Positions 44,905 through 54,129 of a stretch of DNA of 64,000 nucleotides are shown here, one piece after another. Origin of the DNA: Paenibacillus sp. CC-CFT747 (GTDB taxonomy: Bacteria; Bacillota; Bacilli; Paenibacillales; NBRC-103111). The first letter of the stretch is position 1. The number at the start of each line of letters is the position of its first letter. Position numbers and translations under genes: made by a program. Location of the stretch: positions 5,999,501 to 6,063,500 of the forward strand of contig CP106741.1 of assembly GCA_030323305.1 (NCBI GenBank). The letters are read 5' to 3'. The notes below the pieces were generated by a model. It did not search any database. It saw only the letters and a list, made by a program, of their open reading frames with translations, and had not been told where the DNA came from.

Positions 44905-46031
44905 ATGAGACCATGGGGCAGGATAGTTCAAGTGGCTTTTACGTATATCGGAACGATCGTGGGAGCCGGCTTTGCTTCCGGCCAGGAGATCCTTCAATTC
45001 TTTACCCAATACGGCGGGATCGCCACAGCCACCATCGCTCTCGCTACCGGGCTGTTTATCGGGTTCGGGATCAAGCTCATGCTGCTTGCCCAAAAACCGG
45101 CGCCCGATCTTACGAAGATTTGAACCGGACGCTGTTCGGTCCGGGAATCGGGGAGGCCTTCAGCCTCTTCCTGATGATTGTTCTGCTTGGCACGGCCGGG
45201 GTCATGCTGGCCGGAGCGGGAACGCTGTTTGCCGAACAGCTGGGCTTGTCTTATCAGACGGGCCTGTGGATCACCCTTGTCCTCGGGTACCTCGTCCTCT
45301 CCAAAGGCATGCATGGCATTCTTGCGGTCAACACCGTCGTGGTCCCTTTCATGCTCCTGTTTACGGCTGTGGTTGCCCTCTCCACCTGGCCACTTCCCAA
45401 TGCTTCCAACTGGCTCCGGCTGACGAGCGATTATCCGCTCCTTCAGATCTGGACGGCCCCGCTCCTCTATTCGGCCTTTAACCTCGCGACGGCGCAGGCG
45501 GTTCTGGTTCCGCTCGGCACCGCCATCCGGGACCGGGGCATTCTTATATGGGGAGGCGTGTTGGGAGGCGCGGGGATCGGGCTTCTCTTACTGGCGGCTC
45601 ATTTCGCCCTGTCCGCCCAAATGCCCGGCATTCTGCAATACGAGATCCCGATGGGCCATATTATCCGGCGGCTAGGCGCCGTTGTGCAATTTCTCTATGT
45701 CCTTGTCATCTTTGGGGAAATCTTTACGACCTTCATTGCCGATGTGTTCGGCTTGATTCTGCAGATCGAGCAGCGTTTCCGGATCAGCCGGCAGGCCGCT
45801 CTACTCGGCATCCTGGCCTTGTCCTACGGACTCAGCCTCGTGGGGTTTCGCCCGCTGCTCAGCTTTCTCTATCCGCTTTTCGGGATGGTCAGCCTGCTGT
45901 GGCTGGGGTGGATTCTCGTCGGAAACCGGACCGGAGCTTCCGATCGGCTCCCCCTCCGTAACCGCTATCCCCATCTTATGCGAAAATTCCCGGAGGGAGC
46001 AATGCGTGTTTTCAAACCAAGCCCATTATAA
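44905..46031 (+). CDS. YkvI-family membrane protein (frameshift at 45092-45096)
   Basis: A 10- to 11-helix transporter-like protein related to amino-acid permeases. It opens with VQVAFTYIGTIVGAGFASGQ, the typical broken-helix GTIVGAGFASG. One A added to the A5 run joins the first 69 residues to the long frame as KTGARSYEDLNRTLFGPGIG. Further helices include GIGEAFSLFLMIVLLGTAGV and YVLVIFGEIFTTFIADVFGL. Total is about 375 residues. Substrate unknown. It is divergent from the DedA gene. Confidence 0.83.
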
Positions 46032-46065
46032 GGTATAATTAAAGAAAATTCCTGGAGGGATAGGC

Positions 46066-46826
46066 ATGCAGAAAACGGCTTTGATCACGGGAGGCGGGCA
46101 AGGAATCGGACGCGCGCTCGCCTTAAGGTTCGCCCAAGACGGCTATGCCGTTTCCCTGGTGGACCGCGACAAGGAAGCGGGACTGGAAGTAATCCGCCAC
46201 ATCCGCCAATACGGCGGAAACGCGATGTTCATGTGCATTGACGTAGCGGATGAAGAAGCCGTCGCCCGCTGGATGCAGCTCACCCATGAGGACATGGGCC
46301 GGGTGGACGTGCTCATCAACAACGCCGGCATCATGGCGAACGGGAGCATGCTCGAGCTGCCGGTTTCGGAATTCGACCGGGTCATCGCCGTCAACCTTCG
46401 GGGGACGTTCGTCTGCTCGCAGCAGGCCGCCCGCATCATGAAGAGCTTAGGCAAGGGCTCCATTATCAACATCGCTTCCACCCGAGCTCTTATGTCGGAG
46501 CCGGATACGGAAGCCTATTCGGCCTCCAAGGGCGGCATTCTGTCGCTTACCCATGCGATGGCAGTCAGCCTCGGCGGCTACGGCATCCGGGTAAACGCCA
46601 TCAGCCCGGGCTGGATCGAAACGGCCGATTGGCAATACTCCCCCGGGCGAAGAAGCCGGAGCATTCCGATAGGGACAAGCTCCAGCATCCTGTCGGGCGG
46701 GTCGGGGTCCCCTATGACATCGCCGACGCCTGCCTGTTCCTCGCCTCCGACCAAACCGGCTTCATTACGGGCCAGAACCTGGTCATCGACGGAGGCATGA
46801 CGGTCAAAATGATTTACGAAGAATAA
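46066..46826 (+). CDS. Short-chain dehydrogenase/reductase (frameshift at 46640-46644)
   Basis: A classical SDR: ALITGGGQGIGRALALRFA (TGxxxGIG), LINNAGIMANG (NNAG), the catalytic serine region INIASTRALMS and YSASKGG (YxxxK). The end, DIADACLFLASDQTGFITGQ and LVIDGGMTVKMIYEE, is in another frame and joins if the C5 run has one more base (QYSPRAKKPEHSD). About 253 residues, the glucose-dehydrogenase-like size. Start follows TGGAGGG. It precedes the EamA gene by 35 bases and may share its transcript. Substrate unknown. Confidence 0.9.
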
Positions 46827-46861
46827 AGGGCCCTTCCCCGCAAAAGGAGACATCATCTGTT

Positions 46862-47743
46862 ATGTGGCTTGTATACGCCGCTGCGGCGGCCGTTTGTTTC
46901 GGCTTCCGCGGCATTCTCTACCAATGGACTTCCCGAAGACCGATCGACCGCAATCTTCTGCTCTTGGGCGTTTATTTATGCGGAGCACTGATCTCATTCG
47001 TCATTAATCTGTTCCTCGGGCAGGCTTGGACCGCCGGTGCCCTTCTCGGCCTTCTGATGGGCCTGTTCTCCTTCACGTCCAACGCCGCCATGTACAAAGG
47101 CTTTGCCGTCGGCAAAACGTCCCTGATCGCCATGCTGATCGGGATGCCGCCCATTGTCGTGGTCGCCTTAAGCTACCTGCTCTGGGGCGAGAAACTGAGC
47201 GGAGGCCAGTGGGCGGCCTTCGGCGTCATTTTCACCGGGCTTGTCCTCTTGCGCTGGTCCGGGGATTTCACGCTGTCCCGCTTGAACGGCATCCAATGGG
47301 GGATTCTCGCGATGTTCACGTTTGCGTTCACCGACGTTTCGTCCAAGCAGGCTACCCTGCTGAACGGCAACACGTTCCCTACGCTGGCCCTTATGTATAC
47401 GACCGGCTCACTGCTCTTTCTCCTCCTGTGGCTTAAAGGAAGAAAACGCACTACCGGTCCAGCCGCTCAGCCGGATCCGGACTCCCCGGAAGCCGTCTGG
47501 CCGCCGGGCAAGACCTTCTTCTGGGGAATGACCGTGGGCCTCACCAACATCGCCGGCATGATCCTCATCCTTCCGGCGTTCCGGCTTGGTATTACCGGGC
47601 TTGTTTCCGCCGTCATTGCGATGAACGTGCTGATGATTCTGCTGTATGCCCGTGTCTTCCTGAAGGAAAAGCTGTCGCGCCTCGAATTAACCGGCGTGCT
47701 GTGCACCTTTGCCGGTGTTCTATGCTTAAGGCTGCTCGGGTAG
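46862..47743 (+). CDS. EamA/DMT-superfamily transporter
   Basis: A 293-residue protein with ten membrane helices in two EamA repeats (FGFRGILYQWTSR, MYKGFAVGKTSLIAMLIGMP; FTDVSSKQATLLNGNTFPTL, FRLGITGLVSAVIAMNVLMI). Such proteins export metabolites or amino acids. It follows the SDR gene closely and ends before a good terminator. The frame is intact. Confidence 0.9.
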   Translation: MWLVYAAAAAVCFGFRGILYQWTSRRPIDRNLLLLGVYLCGALISFVINLFLGQAWTAGALLGLLMGLFSFTSNAAMYKGFAVGKTSLIAMLIGMPPIVVVALSYLLWGEKLSGGQWAAFGVIFTGLVLLRWSGDFTLSRLNGIQWGILAMFTFAFTDVSSKQATLLNGNTFPTLALMYTTGSLLFLLLWLKGRKRTTGPAAQPDPDSPEAVWPPGKTFFWGMTVGLTNIAGMILILPAFRLGITGLVSAVIAMNVLMILLYARVFLKEKLSRLELTGVLCTFAGVLCLRLLG

Positions 47744-47775
47744 CGGAAGATGCGACAGGCCCCTCCTGCCAAAAG

Positions 47776-47819
47776 AAAGAAGAAGCTCCCGGCCGGTGAA
47801 GGCCAGGAGCTTCTTCTTT
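47776..47819. terminator. Bidirectional terminator between the EamA and DinB genes
   Basis: Arms AAAGAAGAAGCTCC and GGAGCTTCTTCTTT enclosing a small GC hairpin. Confidence 0.85.
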
Positions 47820-47903
47820 GGGTACGCCCGGTTACCGGGCGTTGACGCGCTCGCTCTCGCAAGCGGGAGCCGCGGTGACTTCCTTCCTTTGGGGATGCTG
47901 ACG

Positions 47904-48383
47904 TTAAATCGAGGTGCTGCGATAATCGCGGCCCCGCTTCATTTTGGCGATATAGAGCACTTGCCCCAAATGCTCCGAGAAATGATTCGTGCTTTGCAGG
48001 AAGAAGTGCAGGTAGGATTGGTCCCGCCCTTGTGAATGCATCGTCCGGTGAAGATCTTTCTCCGAGAGCCCCTCGGCCGTTCGGGTAATCAGATCCATCG
48101 CCCACTGAAACTTCTCAATAAGCTCCTCCCGGGTGTACGGAATGTCCAGGCGGAATTCCCCGTCCCGGTCCCTGTGGTCGGGAAGCCCCTGAATCTCCGC
48201 TTCAATCCGCTGGTGAACATTGCCTGCCACATGCAGCATCAGATTCGCGATACTGTTGCTCTCCGGCGTCGGGCGCCAATAAAGCTCTTCCTCCGTAAGC
48301 TGGGAGACGGCATCGAGCCACCTCTTGGTAATCTGGCGGTATTTGTGCGTCAGCCGGTCGATGAGGCTGCTGTGAAGATCCAT
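47904..48383 (-). CDS. DinB-like four-helix-bundle protein
   Basis: A 159-residue DinB/YfiT-type protein (DUF1572-like). The metal-binding histidine pattern is visible in NSIANLMLHVAGNVHQRIEA and FFLQSTNHFSEHLGQVLYIA. The WRPTPESNSIANL segment is characteristic. Members may be thiol- or metal-dependent transferases; the substrate here is unknown. It lies 27 bases after the glycosyltransferase gene on the same strand. Confidence 0.87.
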   Translation of the reverse strand: MDLHSSLIDRLTHKYRQITKRWLDAVSQLTEEELYWRPTPESNSIANLMLHVAGNVHQRIEAEIQGLPDHRDRDGEFRLDIPYTREELIEKFQWAMDLITRTAEGLSEKDLHRTMHSQGRDQSYLHFFLQSTNHFSEHLGQVLYIAKMKRGRDYRSTSI

Positions 48384-48410
48384 TCCTCTTTCCTCCTTAT
48401 GAGAACGTGA

Positions 48411-49539
48411 TTACGCGTGAACCCGGTGAGCTTCGTATACCTTCGTCAATTGCTGGATGACCCGGTTCATGGAATAGGTCTTCTTCGCTTTGTCGCGAGC
48501 GGCCCGGGCCAGGTTATAGCGGTAAGAAGGGTCCTGCATCAGCTTCTCGAGCACTCCGGCTAGCGCGTGGGCGTCTCCAGGAGGAACCAGCAGCCCGTTG
48601 CGTCCGTTCTCGATCTGCTCGGCAATCCCTCCGACATTCGTTCCGACCAGCGCCAGCAGGCACAGAGCCGCCTCGGCAAAGACCGAGCCGAACGCTTCCG
48701 CACGGGAAGGGAGCACGAAAATATCGAAGAACGGCATAAACTCCTCCGGATGAAGCATATAGCCGTAGAAGATCGTCTCCTCGTAAATGTTCAGATCGAC
48801 CGCCATCTGCTCCAGCTCCGTCCGGCTCGGGCCGTCCCCGATCAGGTGAAGGACGAAGGTATGGCCTTTCCGCTTTAGCTCGGAGCAGGCCTGGAGCAGC
48901 GTATCCAGCCCTTTGGCGGGAACAAGCCGGCACACGCTGATCAGCTGGGGCACGGCGTTCTCATGATTGGACGGCCTAAAGCGTCTTTCGTCGAAGCCGT
49001 TCGGGATAACCCCGATTTTGTCCGGGTCCTGCATATAATCCGACAGGTACTGCTTGAAGGAGGCGGATACGGTAATGATCTGGTTGGCTTTATCCTCGAG
49101 CTCTCGGTAGATCGAGGTCAGAAATGAGTGCTCCGGCCCGCCTTCGGCGATTCTTCCGTTCAGAATCAGCTCTCTCTCGAAGCTGGAGTGAATGGTCATA
49201 AGAAGGGAGTGTCCGGAAACAGCTGCTTCATAACGAGCGCCGCAATCGGATGGTGGGCGTGAATCAGGTCGTACCGCTTCTTGATGCGCATCCTCGTCCA
49301 CCACAGATAGTCCTTGTACGTTTGAATGTATTTATCCACGACCGGCGTTCCGGCGTATCTCTTCCAATCGAAGGTGCTGAAGGCGACTTCCTCCGTCCCC
49401 TTCCCCTGATCCTCTTCGGCAGGGAGAAGAGCTCCATGTCCCATCCCTTCTTCGTAAAACGCTCCTGGATGTAAGGTACCATCGAAGAGACCCCTCCAGG
49501 CTGTTCGGGAGGGAAAAACAACGCCTGTAATATATTCAT
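48411..49539 (-). CDS. Family 4 glycosyltransferase (two frameshifts)
   Basis: A GT-B enzyme that adds a sugar from a nucleotide donor. Start ATG 49539 (GGGGGCAG upstream) gives MNILQALFFPPEQPGGVSSM. One base added at plus 49397-49400 and another at 49200-49201 join the frames through DLIHAHHPIAALVMKQL and MTIHSSFERE. The C-terminal domain has VCRLVPAKGLDTLLQAC, GDGPSRTELEQ and the E-x7-E donor motif region PSRAEAFGSVFAEAAL. About 376 residues. Acceptor unknown. No other polysaccharide gene is adjacent. Confidence 0.88.
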
Positions 49540-49622
49540 CTGCTGCCCCCTGTTGGCCTGCCTTAGCCGTGTTAGTCTCCATTCTATTGTAACGGGTGGG
49601 GGAAGCAGTGAAAAGGATGTTT

Positions 49623-49829
49623 TTATTCGATGGTAAAGAGTTCCTCCATGGGCATGTCGAGCACCTCGCTCAGCCGCTTGGCCGCAGCGGGTCCTACCGA
49701 TTTGACGGAGCGTTCGAGCAGGCTGACGTACGCATGACTCAGCTTGCTCTGTTTGGCGAGCTCCCTTTGGGTGAGCCCCTTCATTATTCTGGACCGGGAG
49801 AATACGCCCGGCTTCGCCATGATCCTCAA
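49623..49829 (-). CDS. Xre-family small DNA-binding protein
   Basis: A 68-residue Cro/CI-type helix-turn-helix protein: SRIMKGLTQRELAKQSKLSH, AYVSLLERSVKSVGPAAAKR, LSEVLDMPMEELF. I place the start at TTG 49829, seven bases after AGGAGGG. The longer frame to ATG 49865 is rejected because that ATG overlaps the -10 element (49864-49869) of its own promoter. A perfect palindrome GTAAAATTTTAC in the promoter spacer is a likely self-operator. It is divergent from a second Xre gene. Confidence 0.85.
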   Translation of the reverse strand: MRIMAKPGVFSRSRIMKGLTQRELAKQSKLSHAYVSLLERSVKSVGPAAAKRLSEVLDMPMEELFTIE

Positions 49830-49863
49830 CAGTAATCCCTCCTGCGTTCGCCTTTTCGTTCCC

Positions 49864-49984
49864 ATTATATCGGTAAAATTTTACTTTTGCAATCATTTTT
49901 GTTAACGGATGTTATGGGTCGGCAGGATTGTATTTACAGATGCAAATCAGCTATGATACAAATGTTAACTATCGCTTACTTTTG
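49864..49984. promoter_or_regulatory. Divergent promoters of the two Xre genes with repeats
   Basis: Minus: TTGCAA (plus 49887-49892), 17 bases, TATAAT (49864-49869), spacer containing the 12-bp palindrome GTAAAATTTTAC (49873-49884). Plus: TTGTAT (49928-49933), 18 bases, TATGAT (49952-49957). Direct repeats TTACTTTTG (49881-49889, 49976-49984) and TGTTAAC (49900-49906, 49963-49969) flank both promoters. Confidence 0.7.
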
Positions 49985-50010
49985 TAGGCTTTTGGAAGGA
50001 GCATCGCCTC

Positions 50011-50394
50011 TTGTTCTATGATAAATTAAGGGATCTCCGCAAGGAAAAAGGCTTCACCATCCGCGAGGTGGCCACCCGGTCCGGCGTTTCCGCCGCCTAT
50101 ATCTCCCAGCTTGAGAACGGCAACCGAGGAGTCCCTTCTCCCGAGGTGCTGATGAAGCTTTCCGAAGGGCTGAACGCCTCCTATTCGGAGCTGATGCAGC
50201 ATGCCGGCTACCTGGAACCGGAAAAAGCCGGAGAAGAGAAGCCCGCCGCCCCCGTGAACCTGAGAAGGCTCTTGAGGGAGAACGAGATTCAATTCGACGG
50301 CTTGGTTCTGAGCGATACGGACAAAGAATGGGTGGAGCGGGTGCTGACGGCCTTGTTCTGGAAGCACAAAGTCGAAGCCGATTCGCGCCCCTAA
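50011..50394 (+). CDS. Xre-family transcription regulator, 127 residues
   Basis: An N-terminal HTH_3 domain (LRDLRKEKGFTIREVATRSG, VSAAYISQLENGNRGVPSPE) is followed by a helical C-terminus with LSDTDKEWVERVLTALFWKH. The start is TTG 50011, nine bases after AAGGAG; the TTG is the only candidate that keeps the HTH complete. It is divergent from the smaller Xre gene; the two may regulate each other. Related to SinR/ImmR-like repressors by fold only. Confidence 0.85.
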   Translation: MFYDKLRDLRKEKGFTIREVATRSGVSAAYISQLENGNRGVPSPEVLMKLSEGLNASYSELMQHAGYLEPEKAGEEKPAAPVNLRRLLRENEIQFDGLVLSDTDKEWVERVLTALFWKHKVEADSRP

Positions 50395-50440
50395 TGCCGG
50401 CGGGACCCGATCGGAGCCTAAGAAAGGCTGTCTGGGGCTC

Positions 50441-51262
50441 CTACAGACGCGACGGCTCCCTCGCCTCTTTTACCCGCTTCAATTGAGCCACGAGAATAAT
50501 GCTGATGATGACGAGCAGGTACCACGATCCGATTTTCTGAATGCCGACGAGGTGCCAGCTCTGCTCTTGATCCGGATACTGCCAAGCCCCGAAAAAGGTG
50601 GCGATATTCTCCGCAACCCAGATAAAGAAGCCGATCAGCAGAAAAGACAAGGAGAGCGGCATCCGGTAGGTCCGGTCCCGCACCGTGAAGCTTACCCAGG
50701 TCTTCCAGAAAACTACAAAAACCAGGACCATCAGAACCCAGCGGAAATCGGGCAGAAAGTGATGCGTGAAGAAATTCAAGTAAATCAGCGTTCCGAGAAC
50801 AGCCGCGCTTCCTCTAGCCGGCCAGCCCGTCATGGACAGATTAAACCGGCGCCAGGCCTGGCACAGGTAACTGGCCACGCTCGCATACATAAACCCGCTG
50901 TAAAGTGGAACCCCGAAGACTTTGCTCCAGGAGGCCTCCGGATACGTCCAGGACCCCATATGGGTCTTGTACAGCTCCAGAGCGAGACCGATAAGGTGAA
51001 ACACGCAGATGACCTTCAGCTCATCCTTCGTTTCCAATCCGCTTGCCACCATCATGACTTGAACAAGCAGAAGGACAACCAAAATAAAATCATACCGGTG
51101 CCCGGCCGGAAGCGGAAGAAGCTTCGACAGAGCCAGCGTTCCAAAGACGCACACGGCGAACAGGCACGAAACGGCCTGCTGGTAACCAAAATGAAGCAGC
51201 TGCATGAAGCTATGTACCAACCGGCTCCGCATCGGGAGCGGAACCCTCGTCGCCCTTTCCAT
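50441..51262 (-). CDS. DUF817-family membrane protein
   Basis: A 273-residue protein with about eight membrane helices. LGLALELYKTHMGSWTYPEA-like sequence (here LIGLALELYKTHMGSW) and FFGAWQYPDQEQSWHLVGIQ are DUF817 hallmarks; KIGSWYLLVIISIILVAQL is the last helix. ATG 51262 follows GGGGAGA. Function unknown. Confidence 0.87.
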   Translation of the reverse strand: MERATRVPLPMRSRLVHSFMQLLHFGYQQAVSCLFAVCVFGTLALSKLLPLPAGHRYDFILVVLLLVQVMMVASGLETKDELKVICVFHLIGLALELYKTHMGSWTYPEASWSKVFGVPLYSGFMYASVASYLCQAWRRFNLSMTGWPARGSAAVLGTLIYLNFFTHHFLPDFRWVLMVLVFVVFWKTWVSFTVRDRTYRMPLSLSFLLIGFFIWVAENIATFFGAWQYPDQEQSWHLVGIQKIGSWYLLVIISIILVAQLKRVKEAREPSRL

Positions 51263-51293
51263 GAATCGTCTCCCCGGAGCCTGCTGGCTCCTG

Positions 51294-51995
51294 TTATTTG
51301 ATAAACACGCCCCCGAAAGGCAGCGCCTCCCGCAGCAAGCGGCGGACGAAGCCATCATCCCGCGCTTCCTCCAACTGACGGTCCGCTTTGCTCGTTTGAA
51401 GCAGGACGCGGCCCCTCCCTGTTATCTTCCATTGGTAATTCATATGCTGGCTGGCCAAATGATTGCCGTAAACCGACAAATCGAGTTCCGCATTATGGGG
51501 ATAGGCCACCAGGCTTCCCGTGTCGACGTATAGGGGAATGGTCGGATCCAGGGCCATTTCGTGCAATGGGCCATGGGAAAGCAGCCCGATCGTTCCTGAA
51601 CCGGTAAATTTCATTCGCACGATATCGCGGGTGATGAGCATGTTCTTGATTTTCAGAAACACCGGCTTCATCTCGATCCCATGGGAATAGAAGAGCACGT
51701 TGCGCATATCATACAGAAAATCGTCCCCCTCGTCTACGGGGATTGTTTGGAGAGAGTAGCCGGTCGGCAGGGCGATAAGAAAATGCGCCGGTCCGGTCAG
51801 ATCGGCGCGGATCCATTTTCTTTTGCGGTACATTCCCCTTAGGTCCAGCAAACGGTCCTCCCGGTTTGCCGGTACACCCTGAAAAGCAACGATGGATTTG
51901 GGATGAAGCACGTGAAGCCTCTCTCCTTCGGCGAGGGAGAAATGGGCCCCATTGGGCCGGCTGGCTCCCCTCTTCTCGTGATACTGGATTTCCAA
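51294..51995 (-). CDS. AIM24-family protein
   Basis: A 233-residue soluble beta-prism protein. The conserved part includes VRMKFTGSGTIGLLSHGPLH and YVDTGSLVAYPHNAELDLSV, as in the TIGR00266/AIM24 family. The start is TTG 51995 with GGAGGGGG about ten bases upstream. In fungi the family helps mitochondrial architecture; the bacterial role is unknown. It is followed 31 bases later by the DUF817 gene on the same strand. Confidence 0.85.
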   Translation of the reverse strand: MEIQYHEKRGASRPNGAHFSLAEGERLHVLHPKSIVAFQGVPANREDRLLDLRGMYRKRKWIRADLTGPAHFLIALPTGYSLQTIPVDEGDDFLYDMRNVLFYSHGIEMKPVFLKIKNMLITRDIVRMKFTGSGTIGLLSHGPLHEMALDPTIPLYVDTGSLVAYPHNAELDLSVYGNHLASQHMNYQWKITGRGRVLLQTSKADRQLEEARDDGFVRRLLREALPFGGVFIK

Positions 51996-52016
51996 AGCCG
52001 TTCCCCCTCCTTGCCG

Positions 52017-52466
52017 TCACAAGCGGCTTCGTAAATAAACCCTCAAAATACGGGATAACAAGAAATACCCGATTACCAGGCCAAGGAGCGTGAAAAGAAC
52101 GGTTCGAAGCTGTTTCATGCTCCGGATTCTCGCCTGCTCCGCACTCTGCAGCTGCCCGACCATATCGCTCAGCTGCCGGTTCTGCTCCAGAAGGCGGCGG
52201 TTGGCGTCCATCAGCTCTTTCTGGTCGTGTGTCACCTGCTCGGCCGCTTGTTTGGCTGCGTTAAGCTCTTCCTTCGTCCGGGCATAGTCCTGCTGCACCC
52301 GGTCGTAATCCTCTTTAAGCTTGTCCACTTCTGCCGGAAGCTCGAAGATTCCTCTGACCGTGTCGATGACCCCCGCATGAGCGGGCGGAACGGACGGGAA
52401 TAAGAACAGGGCGGCCGCGACGGCCGTCCCCGCTATCCAGCGGACGGGTAATCGTTGTCGGTTCAT
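52017..52466 (-). CDS. Secreted coiled-coil protein with C-terminal membrane anchor
   Basis: A 149-residue protein. Signal peptide GTAVAAALFLFPSVPPAHAG at the N-terminus; residues about 45-120 form a heptad-rich coiled coil (AEVDKLKEDYDRVQQDYART, KELMDANRRLLEQNRQLSDM); a membrane helix VLFTLLGLVIGYFLL lies near the C-terminus with a basic tail. ATG 52466 is eight bases after AAGGAGG. It lies 21 bases before the AIM24 gene, so a three-gene operon with AIM24 and DUF817 is likely. Function unknown. Confidence 0.72.
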   Translation of the reverse strand: MNRQRLPVRWIAGTAVAAALFLFPSVPPAHAGVIDTVRGIFELPAEVDKLKEDYDRVQQDYARTKEELNAAKQAAEQVTHDQKELMDANRRLLEQNRQLSDMVGQLQSAEQARIRSMKQLRTVLFTLLGLVIGYFLLSRILRVYLRSRL

Positions 52467-52539
52467 TGCCATCGCCTCCTTCCCCGCCGGCCTTGTCAGC
52501 CGCATGCTTGCTTGGCGCTCCTCAAACGGACACGTCTTT

Positions 52540-52633
52540 TAGTGCCTTATCCGCAAATGATGTTCTGCTTCCTAATGGATTAGCATGCGCCTACTAGGCT
52601 TCCTCACCAACAAAGTTACCGGATAAGGCACTA
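52540..52633. repeat. 94-bp MITE-like element with 14-bp terminal inverted repeats
   Basis: TAGTGCCTTATCCG at 52540-52553 and its exact reverse complement CGGATAAGGCACTA at 52620-52633 bound a 66-bp interior that has an imperfect central palindrome GCCTACTAGGC. Both ends carry TA, the target dinucleotide of IS630/Tc1-type transposons. No coding capacity. It could also be a structured RNA or a regulatory cruciform. Confidence 0.55.
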
Positions 52634-52702
52634 GAAGGATATACGAATGATTACCCATAATGTTCCTTCCCGTTCCAAAAATCGAATAGCGAGACGGCAC
52701 AA

Positions 52703-52748
52703 AAGAAAACCCACCGCGCAAGGTTACCCCTGACGTCGGTAGGTTTCG
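52703..52748 (-). terminator. Terminator after rsgA
   Basis: On the minus strand AAACCTACCG/CGGTGGGTTT with a 19-base loop, then TCTTTTG. Confidence 0.7.
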
Positions 52749-52786
52749 CTTACCTTATTCTTTGCATGCGGTGTGCTTTCTTAGCC

Positions 52787-53850
52787 CTAAGGCCGGTTCC
52801 GCTGGCTCTTGGCCGCCTGGTGAATCTTCTTCCACTTGTCCTTCTCGGCCAGCTGCAGAGCTTTGTCCTCTTTGCGGAGCTGGTAAGCGAGCTCCTTCTG
52901 AAGCTTGACGTAGCTGTCGAACCTCGCTTGATCCAGGGTGCCGTCCTGAAGCGCCTCCTGTACGGCGCAGCCCGGCTCCTTCCGGTGGCTGCAGTCGTGG
53001 AAGCGGCAGCTTTCGGCGAGCTCTTCCACGTCCCGGAAGGACGTTTCGAGCCCCTCCGTTCCTTCCCACAGCTGCAGTTCCCTCATTCCGGGCGTGTCAA
53101 TCAGAAGGCCGCCCTGGGGAAGAACCACGAGCTCCCGGTGAGTCGTCGTGTGCTTGCCTTTGTCGTCCCCTTCCCGGATGCCGCCCGTCGCCATAATGTC
53201 GCTGCCAAACATCCGGTTGATCAGCGTCGACTTGCCCGCCCCCGATGAGCCAAGAAGAGCGGCCGTCCGGCCCGCCGTAACGTAGGCGGCGAGCTCCGGG
53301 ACGCCTTCCAGGCTGAGCGAGCTCACGGCATGCACCGGAACGCCGGGCGCAATGGCCTCGACCTCGGCAGCCGCTTGCTCCACTCCCGCGCATAGGTCCG
53401 CTTTGCTCAGCACGATGACCGGCCGGGCTCCGCTTTCCCAGGCAAGCAGCAAATACCGCTCGATCCGGCGGAGGTTAAAATCCTGATTCAAGGCATTAAC
53501 CAGAAAGACCGTATCGACGTTGGCCGCCACGATCTGTTCCTCGGTCACCTGCCCCGCTGTCTTGCGGGAGAATTTACTGAAGCGGGGGAGAATGCCGTGA
53601 ATCGTCGCCCGGCCTTCCCCCTCGCGTACGGTCAGGGCTACCCAATCGCCGACCGCGGGAAAGTCCCCCGCCCTATGGCTTCGTGCCTCAGCCGGCCGGT
53701 CACCTCAGCCAGCACGTCTCCCTGCCCGGTATACACCCGATACAGATGCTTATGCTCCAAATACACCCGCCCCGCCTGATGGCCTTTGGCCGCATAGGGC
53801 TCAAAGGCTTTCGCAAAGGCTTCGTTCCATCCTAAAGTAATAAGGTCCAA
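52787..53850 (-). CDS. rsgA: Ribosome small-subunit maturation GTPase (frameshift at 53665-53669)
   Basis: A circularly permuted GTPase that helps 30S assembly. After an OB-fold N-terminus the G motifs occur in the permuted order: VNALNQDFNLRRIERYLLLA, LSKADLC (G4), LLGSSGAGKSTLINR (G1), GKHTTTHREL (G2 region), DTPGMRELQLW (G3). The zinc site ESCRFHDCSHRKEPGC follows. The N-terminal frame (start TTG 53850 after GAGGAGGAAC) joins as GRGDFPAVGDWVALTV if the G5 run has a sixth G. Total about 354 residues, as expected. Confidence 0.93.
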
Positions 53851-54129
53851 CTCGGTTCCTCCTCGTTCTTCTTCGCTGCCAGCCGGCTGCTGCCGGATTA
53901 CCTGCATTCGGATTCCACTGATCAATCATTCGGCATCCCTTCCTTTCCGCTCTACCCAATCTTTTACTATTATAGACCGAGGAAGCGGGGGTGGACCCGT
54001 GACTTCTTCGTTATAGCCAAACTTTCCGGAACGGTCTAATGAGAGGGCTAAGGCTTGGAGGGTTGGAGGCCTGGCGGGAAGCGGGTATAATAGGAGGACT
54101 ATTGTTGGCTGCAAAGGAGTTTGCCCGTC

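Larger units (their letters stand above)
52467..52786. other. 320-base intergenic region upstream of the coiled-coil gene
   Basis: It contains the 94-bp inverted-repeat element and the rsgA terminator described separately. No ORF with a ribosome binding site was found in the rest. Confidence 0.6.

Noticed and set aside
49830..49865. ATG at 49865 as start of the small Xre gene
   Set aside because: It overlaps the TATAAT of the predicted promoter; TTG 49829 with AGGAGGG fits much better.
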